From: CADEDV01 sp036374495
GTDB lineage: Bacteria > Bacteroidota > Bacteroidia > Chitinophagales > Chitinophagaceae
Assembly: GCA_965652975.1 (NCBI GenBank)
Contig: CBFGYO010000077.1
Span: 1-18,155 of the forward strand
Direction: 5' to 3'
DNA: 18,155 nt
Made by a program: the position numbers and the translations under genes. This document shows positions 1-6,669 of the stretch, piece after piece. The number at the start of each line of letters is the position of its first letter. Within the stretch, counting starts at the first letter, position 1. The notes beneath the pieces were generated by a model, which saw nothing but the letters and a program-made list of their open reading frames with translations, had not been told where the DNA came from and did no database searches.

Positions 1-1
1 C

Positions 2-2632
2 TCAACCTCTCCCCAAACTCTCTTCTATCACTTTTATCTTCGCCTCCGCATCCGCTTTCTTCTTCCGCTCCACTTCCACCACTTCCGGCTTTGCGTTGTT
101 TACAAACTTTTCATTGCTCAGTTTCTTATCTACTGATACGAGGAAGCCTTTGAGATACTCTAAATCTTTTTGTAGCTGTTCTTTCTGGAGACTGGTATCC
201 ATGGCCGTAGTAGTTTCTAAAAAGAATTTATCTTTTTGTACAACTACTGTAATGCTATCCGGCACATGTTGTCGTGTAAATACCACGGTTTCTGCATTTA
301 CCTGCTTTGCCAAAACGCCCAGGATTGCATTATATGCCCGCTCATCTTCACTTAATATGTGAAGCTTTATTGTTTCCCTTGGTTTTAGTTGCGCCTTTAC
401 CCTTGCATCACGAATAGCGGTAATTACTTCTTTCAGCAACACCGCATCCTGCAACACTGCAGCATTTGTTGCTGGCATCGGCGGGTAAGGTTTTACTGTC
501 AGGTCATCACCACGACTTTGCAATTGATGGTAGATCTCCTCTGTAATAAATGGCATGAATGGGTGGAGCAATTGCATCAATTGTTCGAAGTAGCCAAGTG
601 TTTTTGTATATGTGGTTTTATCTATAGGTTGTTCAAATCCTGGCTTCACCCATTCCAGGTACCAACTGCAGAAATCATCCCATACCAGGGAGTAAATTGT
701 TTTTAGTATCTCGCTCAACCGGAAATCTGCATATAATACTTCAATTTCCTTGCGCACTTCTGCAAGGCGGCTTTCAAACCATTGCACCGCAAAGGAATCG
801 TCGGTATTCGTTTTTTCTTCTGTTCGCTCTTCCCACATCTTTACAAGCTTCAGTGCGTTCCACATTTTATTAATGAAGAAGCGGCCCTGTTCGTTGCCTG
901 ACTGATCCCACATCAAATCATTACCCGCGGGTGAGGAGATCATAATTCCAAAACGTACTGCATCGGCGCCATCCTTATCGATCATCTCAAGCAGGTCGGG
1001 GGAGTTGCCGAGTTGCTTACTCATCTTGCGACCGATCTTATCGCGAACTATGCCCGTAAAGTATACTTCACTAAACGGTTTTTCACCCTTATACTCATAT
1101 CCCGCCATGATCATGCGTGCTACCCAGAAAAAGATGATCTCCGGAGCTGTTACTAATGTATTGGTAGGATAATAATACTTTATATCCAGGTTGCCGGGAT
1201 TACTGTATCCTTTAAACACTTCAAATGGCCAAAGCCATGACGAAAACCAGGTATCAAGGCAATCATCATCCTGTTTAAGAGATGCGTTCGCATTGCCGAA
1301 TTTTTCCCTGTACATGATTTTTGCCTCGGCTTCAGTAGCTGCTACTACATAATTTCCTTCGGCGTCAAACCATGCAGGTATCCGATGTCCCCACCAGAGC
1401 TGGCGACTTATACACCAGTCTTTAATATTCTCCATCCAGTGGCGATAGAGGTTGCGAAATTTGGGAGGATAGAACTTTATTTCTTCTTCTATTACCGCAT
1501 TTAGTGCAGGTCCCGAGATTTTTTTCATTTCCACCCACCACTGAAGGCTGAGTCGCGGTTCCACCACTGCATCTGTTCTTTCAGAGTATCCCACTTCGCT
1601 GGTATAGTCTTCTGTTTTTAACAGGAAACCTTTTTCTGATAATTCCTTTACGATCTTTTTCCTTGCTTCAAAACGCTCTTCACCGACGAAGATCTGGGCA
1701 GTTTCATTCAAGGTGCCATCTTCATTGAGGATATCAACTACTTCCAGGTTATGTTTTTGCCCAAGCATATTATCGTTCATGTCATGGGCGGGTGTAACCT
1801 TCAATGCACCGGTACCGAAGTCCATGGTCACATAATCGTCGGCGATGATTGGTATACGGCGATTGATAAGTGGTACCAGTGCAAATTTTCCCTGCAGGTG
1901 TTTGTAGCGTTCATCATCGGGATGTACGCAAATTGCGGTATCACCCATGATGGTTTCGGGGCGAACAGTTGCGATTACCACGTAGTTTGCCGGGTCATCG
2001 CTATTTTGTTGGGCACCGTCGATATAATATTTGAGGTAATAGAGTTGTTGCTTTGTTTCACGGCGTATTACTTCTTCATCGCTGAGTGCGGTCTTTGCCT
2101 TCACATCCCAGTTGATCATGCGTTTGCCACGATAGATATAGCCTTTATTATACAGGTCGATGAATACATTGATGACCGATTGGTAATAATCCGGGTCCAT
2201 GGTAAAGGTGGTGCGCTGCCAGTCGGCACTACATCCCAGTTTTTTTAACTGCTGGAGTATGATGCCGCCATATTTTTCCGTCCACTCCCAGGCGTATTTC
2301 AGAAACTCTTCGCGACTAAGCGATCCCTTTTGGATGCCTCTTTCACGGAGCATTTGTACCACTTTGGCTTCGGTGGCGATGGAGGCGTGGTCGGTTCCCG
2401 GTACCCAGCAGGCATTTTTTCCCTGCATGCGGGCTCGGCGTATCAATATGTCCTGGATGGTATTATTAAGGGCATGACCCATATGCAATACGCCTGTTAC
2501 ATTGGGCGGAGGTATGACGATCGTATAGGGTTCCCTGTTATCGGGCTCGCTATGAAAATAATTTTTATCCAGCCAGTGTTTGTACCATTTCTGTTCGGCA
2601 GCACTATGTTCAAAGTTTTTCGACAATTCCAT
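2..2632 (-). CDS. valS: Valyl-tRNA synthetase, complete
   Basis: Class I aminoacyl-tRNA synthetase that charges tRNA-Val in the cytoplasm and edits mischarged threonine. The 876 residues match the family's usual length. The HIGH signature is HMGH at residues 50-53, and the KMSKS signature appears as KMSKQ at 536-540. The CP1 editing domain lies at roughly 200-345 (TVRPETIMGDTA near 222 and GTGALKVTPAHD near 273). The anticodon-binding helical domain follows at roughly 600-760, and a charged C-terminal coiled coil fills the last 70 residues or so. The stop codon lies at bases 2-4, so the gene is only just complete. The ATG at 2632 is preceded by TAATTTTG, a match to the Bacteroidota -7 box, which would give a very short leader. 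The Q in KMSKQ departs from the textbook motif, but the neighbouring GN is kept. Identification is secure. Confidence 0.98.
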   Translation of the reverse strand: MELSKNFEHSAAEQKWYKHWLDKNYFHSEPDNREPYTIVIPPPNVTGVLHMGHALNNTIQDILIRRARMQGKNACWVPGTDHASIATEAKVVQMLRERGIQKGSLSREEFLKYAWEWTEKYGGIILQQLKKLGCSADWQRTTFTMDPDYYQSVINVFIDLYNKGYIYRGKRMINWDVKAKTALSDEEVIRRETKQQLYYLKYYIDGAQQNSDDPANYVVIATVRPETIMGDTAICVHPDDERYKHLQGKFALVPLINRRIPIIADDYVTMDFGTGALKVTPAHDMNDNMLGQKHNLEVVDILNEDGTLNETAQIFVGEERFEARKKIVKELSEKGFLLKTEDYTSEVGYSERTDAVVEPRLSLQWWVEMKKISGPALNAVIEEEIKFYPPKFRNLYRHWMENIKDWCISRQLWWGHRIPAWFDAEGNYVVAATEAEAKIMYREKFGNANASLKQDDDCLDTWFSSWLWPFEVFKGYSNPGNLDIKYYYPTNTLVTAPEIIFFWVARMIMAGYEYKGEKPFSEVYFTGIVRDKIGRKMSKQLGNSPDLLEMIDKDGADAVRFGIMISSPAGNDLMWDQSGNEQGRFFINKMWNALKLVKMWEERTEEKTNTDDSFAVQWFESRLAEVRKEIEVLYADFRLSEILKTIYSLVWDDFCSWYLEWVKPGFEQPIDKTTYTKTLGYFEQLMQLLHPFMPFITEEIYHQLQSRGDDLTVKPYPPMPATNAAVLQDAVLLKEVITAIRDARVKAQLKPRETIKLHILSEDERAYNAILGVLAKQVNAETVVFTRQHVPDSITVVVQKDKFFLETTTAMDTSLQKEQLQKDLEYLKGFLVSVDKKLSNEKFVNNAKPEVVEVERKKKADAEAKIKVIEESLGRG

Positions 2633-2639
2633 AAGGCCG

Positions 2640-2647
2640 CAAAATTA
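2640..2647 (-). promoter_or_regulatory. Possible -7 box of valS
   Basis: Read on the minus strand this is TAATTTTG, an exact fit to TAnnTTTG, ending 7 bases before the valS ATG. No good TTTG lies about 19 bases upstream. The leader would be almost absent, so this is a tentative call. Confidence 0.35.
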
Positions 2648-2680
2648 GATAAAAGATAAAAACTTGAGGAGAAAAGTCGA

Positions 2681-2747
2681 AATACAAGGCTGCGAGCTTC
2701 GAGCTGTGAGCTGCGAGCAAGTACACAGGCTCGCAGCTCGCGGCTGT
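2681..2747. repeat. GC-rich palindromic intergenic repeat
   Basis: The gap between the response regulator stop and valS contains GCTGCGAGC twice in direct orientation (2689-2697 and 2710-2718). It also holds a perfect 11-bp inverted repeat, GAGCTGCGAGC at 2708-2718 against GCTCGCAGCTC at 2729-2739, with a 10-base loop. It looks like a dispersed palindromic unit and not a T-tailed terminator. It sits where transcription leaving the regulator would run into valS. Confidence 0.7.
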
Positions 2748-3152
2748 CTAACGAATTTCCATGCACAAATACTGTTCACCACGATGTACATCTACAATCG
2801 CCCTGGTGATTTCGTCGAATGAGGTTCCTTTTGTGATAAATCCGCGTGCGCCCTTTTCCAGCATGCGGGTAGCATAAGAGGGATGGTTGTTGATGGAGAT
2901 GCCGATGATCCTGATCGAAGGATTTTCTTCCAGTACTTTTTGTGTTACTTCAAAACCATTTACCGGGTTCATATTAACATCTACGATCATGATATCCGGC
3001 TTCAACTCGCTGGCGAGTTCGATAGCGTCCTGGCCATTGTCGCAGGTGCTAATTACTAAAAATCGTTCGTCATAACCTAACAAGGTAGTCCAGGATTCAC
3101 GGGCTACCTGGTGGTCATCAACCAGGATAATCCGAATGGGTAGATTACTCAT
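2748..3152 (-). CDS. Single-domain response regulator (NarL/FixJ-type receiver without HTH)
   Basis: Receiver (REC) domain phosphorylated by a histidine kinase. Starting at the ATG at 3152 the protein is 134 residues, all of it receiver: acidic pair D12-D13 in LVDDHQ, phospho-acceptor D58 in IVDVNMN, switch serine S86 in IIGIS, and conserved lysine K108 in FITKG. The sequence style (GARGFITKGTS, then GEQYL) is that of NarL/FixJ regulators, but the protein ends just where the linker to a LuxR-type DNA-binding domain would begin. An upstream ATG at 3194 would add 14 residues unlike a receiver start, so 3152 is preferred. No histidine kinase is adjacent. Output is probably through protein contact or phosphate relay (inference). 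Confidence 0.88.
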   Translation of the reverse strand: MSNLPIRIILVDDHQVARESWTTLLGYDERFLVISTCDNGQDAIELASELKPDIMIVDVNMNPVNGFEVTQKVLEENPSIRIIGISINNHPSYATRMLEKGARGFITKGTSFDEITRAIVDVHRGEQYLCMEIR

Positions 3153-3424
3153 TTGCGGAAGGCATTTTTCATTTGTACTTAATAGTCGATTCACCGGATA
3201 GTGGTTATGAAATATCTACAATTGGTTAAATACTATATTACGGCAAAGCCGGGGCAAATAGAAATAGTAACACGTCGGAAGGATAAGGCAACTAAAATGC
3301 AGTGTCAGTAAAAATACTGAAAACCTAAAGTAGTATTACCATATGTAAATACCAAATTATTGAAGCCTGTTTTTTAATAAATGGGGAAAATTAGTTTTAA
3401 AATTACATTCATAAAATCATTCGT

Positions 3425-3955
3425 ATGAGTAAACACTTAGCTGCTTGTTTAACTTTATTAATAACGATCGCTGCAAACGCTCAACAGATCATAGACCTCG
3501 ATGAAAACGTTCCTTATGAATATAATGGGCTGGAGTATGGCTATTACATAAGTAATGAAACTTCCAAAGAGGTGAAGGGGGAAGATTACGAACGCTACGA
3601 GATCAATATTTATGTGACCAACAAAAGTGGTTGTATAAAAATGATGCCTATACGCAACACTACTTCATCTTCATCAACAAGCAAAGATGAAGTGATGATC
3701 GCCGAATTCAATTGCGTAAATGCTACCGGCAAAAGGCTTACTGCTAAAAAAGGCAATGTCGCAGCCAAACCCTGGTATGTGCTGGCACGCATACCGGATG
3801 AAACTGTCAAAGAAAAGTTCCGTAATATAAATGCGCAGGTTGGTTATGCTATCCGCGACGGACAAACGCTAACGACCCGATTGATTGTAATTGTTCCTAA
3901 AGGTGAAAAGCCTAAAGTGAATTGTCGCATAATTTATTTGCCGGATATACAATGA
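3425..3955 (+). CDS. Secreted protein of unknown function
   Basis: A 176-residue protein with a clear Sec signal peptide (MSKHLAACLTLLITIAANAQ, then QIIDLDEN), so it is likely periplasmic or exported. The mature part is rich in beta-strand-like segments (YEINIYVTNKSG, TTRLIVIVPKG, NCRIIYLPD) and has two cysteines far apart. No family was recognised. It stands alone: divergent from the response regulator and convergent with the DUF2019-like gene, with no obvious operon partner. The last residues form a beta strand rather than a T9SS sorting domain. Confidence 0.75.
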   Translation: MSKHLAACLTLLITIAANAQQIIDLDENVPYEYNGLEYGYYISNETSKEVKGEDYERYEINIYVTNKSGCIKMMPIRNTTSSSSTSKDEVMIAEFNCVNATGKRLTAKKGNVAAKPWYVLARIPDETVKEKFRNINAQVGYAIRDGQTLTTRLIVIVPKGEKPKVNCRIIYLPDIQ

Positions 3956-4025
3956 AAAAATGTATGCTTGACGTAAGACTTTGATAGATGTTAATTTGCC
4001 TGAGCATCGGCGAGAATATGTTTAA

Positions 4026-4754
4026 TTACCCTTCCTCGTACTCGGCAATAATTTCTTTAAGTTGATTGTCTGCAATTTTTTGTATCTCATTACCCAATTC
4101 AGGTTTGATTAACCATAGCCACGGCAGCACTTCAGTTTGTTTTACGGGTGGATTATGGTTAGGACAGAATTCAACTGAATCTTCATTCATGCCGACAATA
4201 TCACCATAATGCTCAATTATAGTAAAGAATCTCTCCTCCATTCTATCGGGGTCATTAATTTCCTGAAAAGCAACTTCATCTGGAATATTATCGATAGATA
4301 ATTTATCAGCCGCAAATTGATCACTATTTAATGTTGTAGTCTTGCCGCTCCTTGCCCTTGTTGCTTGCCGTCGCTGGGGACTTCTATCTGTTGCTGCTTC
4401 GTCGTTGTCAAAATCAACCTTCCAACCGGATTTCCAATTCTCTATTGATTGTCGAGCGGCAAAACTCAGATCACGTATCTCTTTATCAGCTATCCTATAT
4501 AGTGCTTTCAAACACCTGTCTGAATTGTGAGACATACCATAAACTGCAGCCATAAGAGCCACCTCGTTTGATTCAGATTCTGTCAAATCAATTAGCTTTT
4601 CAATACCCTGCGGTCCAAACTCTTTTATTTTTTTATAGGCAGCATGAATTTTCTCAACCTCTTTATTAGAATTTTTCCAGTCCCCGTCATTTGATAGTTG
4701 AAGGTGTTTTAAAGTATGCTCAGCAAACTTGTTAATGAATTCTTCTATTTCCAT
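4026..4754 (-). CDS. DUF2019-like helical-repeat protein with a C-terminal extension
   Basis: A 242-residue cytoplasmic protein without a signal peptide. Residues about 1-115 are alpha-helical and resemble DUF2019: a helix of alternating charges, EFGPQGIEKLIDL, EVALMAAVYGM, CLKALYRIA, then LSFAARQSIENWKSG, which matches the domain's usual ending (arm, aromatic, W-x-x-G). A low-complexity charged stretch follows (about 118-145, rich in R, S and T). A separate C-terminal part at about 150-242 contains CPNHNPPVKQTEVLPWLW and was not recognised. DUF2019 proteins are usually little more than 100 residues, so the second half is an addition. DUF2019 occurs beside toxin loci in some genomes, but no toxin is seen here. 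The family call is from memory of the pattern and is moderate. Confidence 0.6.
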   Translation of the reverse strand: MEIEEFINKFAEHTLKHLQLSNDGDWKNSNKEVEKIHAAYKKIKEFGPQGIEKLIDLTESESNEVALMAAVYGMSHNSDRCLKALYRIADKEIRDLSFAARQSIENWKSGWKVDFDNDEAATDRSPQRRQATRARSGKTTTLNSDQFAADKLSIDNIPDEVAFQEINDPDRMEERFFTIIEHYGDIVGMNEDSVEFCPNHNPPVKQTEVLPWLWLIKPELGNEIQKIADNQLKEIIAEYEEG

Positions 4755-5084
4755 AAATTTATATTTAGGGATGCCAACCCAGATCTCTCAGTTTATTTAT
4801 ACCAAAATAATATTAATATTCGAATCTTTGATCAACCGTAGTCTTACGGTTAGAGTTTTCAGAAGTTGTAGTTGATGGTCGTATCAAGAAGTAAAAATCA
4901 AGGGATATTGGCACGAGATAAGCCAGCACCTTCTTAAAATTTTATTAGGTTACCTGGCCTATGAATTTATTGTCAACCGAATTGGGCAATGATTGCCTTG
5001 TTTTTTGTTCCAACGTATGGTGGGAAGTAAAAAATTTGCCCGATGTAGAAGAACAGCTTATTTTACTCTTCAAATAATACATTG
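4755..5084. other. 330-bp gap between divergent genes
   Basis: The gap separates the DUF2019-like gene (minus) from the esterase (plus). It holds a perfect 7-bp hairpin (AACCGTA at 4834-4840, loop GTCT, TACGGTT at 4845-4851) not followed by a run of T, and the short ORF at 4961-5077 described separately. I see no consensus promoter for either gene and no RNA structure I can name. Confidence 0.5.
4961..5077 (+). CDS. Possible 38-residue small protein or gene remnant
   Basis: An ATG at 4961 opens a 38-codon frame ending in TAA at 5075-5077, seven bases before the esterase ATG. The translation looks protein-like, with hydrophobic and acidic residues well mixed (start MNLLSTELGNDCLVF, end LPDVEEQLILLFK). 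No ribosome binding site or homology is visible. It may be a tiny leader gene in front of the esterase, the surviving C-terminus of a decayed gene, or chance. Confidence 0.25.
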   Translation: MNLLSTELGNDCLVFCSNVWWEVKNLPDVEEQLILLFK

Positions 5085-5816
5085 ATGAAAAGATCCCTGG
5101 CATCCTGGTACAGTCCTTCGCTGAATAAAGAAATGCCTATTGCTACTTATGGCGATTATGGTTTTGCCCTATTGCTGGTGCCAACAGCAGCAGCGGATTA
5201 TCTCGAGTATGAACGTTTTCAACTCATGGACCACCTGGCGCCTTATATTGATGGGGGGAAGGTGAAGATCTTTTCCATCGATAGTATCAATAACGAAAGC
5301 TGGATGAATAATAATATGCATCCACGCGATAAATCCATCCGGCACCAGCAATGGAATAATTATGTATACAACGAAGTGGTGCCGTTCATCCGCAACAGTA
5401 CAAGTCATGCCACACCGATCATTACCTGCGGCGCATCATTTGGAGCATTGCACAGCATGAATCTTTTTCTCAAGCGGCCCGATCTTTTGCAGGGTGTGAT
5501 TGCCATGAGCGGAGTGTACGATCTTACAGAGTATACCAAGGGACATTATGATGATGATGTGTACTTCAATAGTCCCATGCATTATATTCCCAACCTCAAT
5601 GATCATCATATACTCGAACAGATCCGGCACAGTAGGCACATTCATATCCTCACCGGTAGCGGAGCATACGAGGACCCTGACAGTAGTGGGCGCTTCGCTA
5701 AAATATTATACGACAAAGGCATCTTTTATGAACTCGATGTATGGGGTACCGAATGGCCGCATGATTGGAATACGTGGAGGAAGATGTTGCCGCATTATTT
5801 GGAGACACGCTTCTAA
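5085..5816 (+). CDS. Alpha/beta-hydrolase, putative esterase (esterase D / PF00756 type)
   Basis: A 243-residue serine hydrolase expected to cleave an ester or related substrate that cannot be named from sequence. The nucleophile elbow is GASFG at 116-120 (Ser118). A histidine in EWPHDW (His226) is placed as the catalytic base, and an acidic residue around 197-199 (YEDPDSS) is the likely third member. No signal peptide, so cytoplasmic. A TTG three bases upstream (5082) could also be read as a start, but the ATG at 5085 is preferred. It converges on aat across a repeat-filled gap. The family assignment is good; the substrate is unknown. Confidence 0.85.
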   Translation: MKRSLASWYSPSLNKEMPIATYGDYGFALLLVPTAAADYLEYERFQLMDHLAPYIDGGKVKIFSIDSINNESWMNNNMHPRDKSIRHQQWNNYVYNEVVPFIRNSTSHATPIITCGASFGALHSMNLFLKRPDLLQGVIAMSGVYDLTEYTKGHYDDDVYFNSPMHYIPNLNDHHILEQIRHSRHIHILTGSGAYEDPDSSGRFAKILYDKGIFYELDVWGTEWPHDWNTWRKMLPHYLETRF

Positions 5817-5820
5817 TTCA

Positions 5821-5913
5821 GTTTCACGCGGTGTACGCCGCGATTGCGCGGCGACGCGACGAATATAGGTAAGGCTGCGGCGTTGCGATTCCGCCGTGTA
5901 CGCTGCGAGAAAC
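5821..5913. repeat. GC-rich imperfect inverted-repeat element, copy A
   Basis: The gap between the convergent esterase and aat genes is far richer in G+C than its flanks. Its two ends (5821-5842 and 5892-5913) are imperfect inverted repeats agreeing at about 17 of 22 positions. Inside is a near-perfect palindrome, CGCGGTGTACGCCGCG, at 5828-5843. The right end GTACGCTGCGAGAAAC (5898-5913) recurs with one change at 9656-9671, pointing to a dispersed element (REP or MITE-like) and not a simple terminator. Confidence 0.65.
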
Positions 5914-5924
5914 CTGGTGTGGAA

Positions 5925-6575
5925 TTATAACGTTACATTTTCGTACAGTAATTTCCGGAATGTCGAACCTTCAATCATTCTCGCGCCCATGCTTTCCAGG
6001 TAATCGGTGTGCACCTGGCAATCGATCAGCACCGTACCCTCTACTTTCAACAGTTCCACATACCTTGTAAATGCATAACGGCTTGCATTGCTTTGGTGAC
6101 TGAACATACTTTCTCCAAAAAATACTTTTCCCAATTGAATTCCATACAGGCCGCCGGCGAGTTGCCCGTCTTTCCATACCTCAGCACTGTGTGCATAGCC
6201 AAGTTCGTGCATCTTGATATAGGCTCTTTCTACTTCATCAGTTATCCAGGTGCCGGCCTGTCCCGGACGCGTGATTTTTTTGCATTGATGTATTACCTGT
6301 GCAAAAGCTTTATCGATCGTAAATTCAAAAGCATTTTTATTGATGAGTGAGCGTATGGTTTTACTTACTCTCAATTCGCCTGGAAAAAGCACAAAGCGAG
6401 GATCGGGACTCCACCAAAGAATATGTTCGCCTTCGTACCAGGGGAAGATGCCATTGCGGTAAGCAAGTAATAAGCGCTCAGGGGAGAGATCACCACCCAT
6501 TGCGAGCAAGCCATCGGGTTCGGCAAGATGGGGAGGGGGGAAACTGAGTTCATTATCTATTACAAAAATGGGCAT
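5925..6575 (-). CDS. aat: Leucyl/phenylalanyl-tRNA-protein transferase
   Basis: Transfers Leu or Phe from charged tRNA to the N-terminus of proteins with basic N-termini, creating N-degrons that ClpS hands to ClpAP/ClpCP-type proteases. 216 residues, slightly shorter than the E. coli enzyme. Family landmarks are all present: FPWYEGEHILWWSPDPR (44-60), TWI (109-111), HSAEVW (129-134), GGLYGIQLGKVFFGESMF (141-158) and DCQVH near 185-189. The start is the ATG at 6575 (MPIFVIDNE). The gene lies downstream of the metalloprotease and is separated from it by a strong terminator hairpin, so it probably has its own promoter. clpS is on the same strand 3.1 kb upstream. Confidence 0.96.
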   Translation of the reverse strand: MPIFVIDNELSFPPPHLAEPDGLLAMGGDLSPERLLLAYRNGIFPWYEGEHILWWSPDPRFVLFPGELRVSKTIRSLINKNAFEFTIDKAFAQVIHQCKKITRPGQAGTWITDEVERAYIKMHELGYAHSAEVWKDGQLAGGLYGIQLGKVFFGESMFSHQSNASRYAFTRYVELLKVEGTVLIDCQVHTDYLESMGARMIEGSTFRKLLYENVTL

Positions 6576-6588
6576 TCTTCAGTAGATT

Positions 6589-6664
6589 TTCACGCAAAGA
6601 CGCAAAGATGAAGAAAAAAGGCGCAAAGGAAAATATCCTTTGCGCCTTAGAATCTTTGCGTGAA
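6589..6664 (-). terminator. Nested palindrome: intrinsic terminator of the metalloprotease gene inside a CTTTGCG repeat
   Basis: The inner perfect 13-bp stem is AAGGCGCAAAGGA (6618-6630) with TCCTTTGCGCCTT (6636-6648) and a 5-base loop. On the minus strand it is followed by six T, just after the metalloprotease stop at 6670, so it is an intrinsic terminator for that gene. An outer 12-bp stem, TTCACGCAAAGA (6589-6600) with TCTTTGCGTGAA (6653-6664), encloses it. The CTTTGCG word recurs throughout, as in dispersed intergenic repeats common in Bacteroidota. Confidence 0.8.
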
Positions 6665-6669
6665 CCTCT

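Noticed and set aside
1751..2248. 165-codon open frame on the plus strand inside valS
   Set aside because: It is antisense to a well-conserved valS region and its translation shows no domain; a shadow frame.
2633..2747. T-box or other riboswitch in front of valS
   Set aside because: The gap is short, holds a palindromic repeat, and has no T-box consensus; T-boxes are also not expected in this phylum.
4026..4754. Toxin-immunity pair involving the DUF2019-like gene
   Set aside because: No toxin-like gene is adjacent on either side; the neighbour at 3425 is a secreted protein on the other strand.
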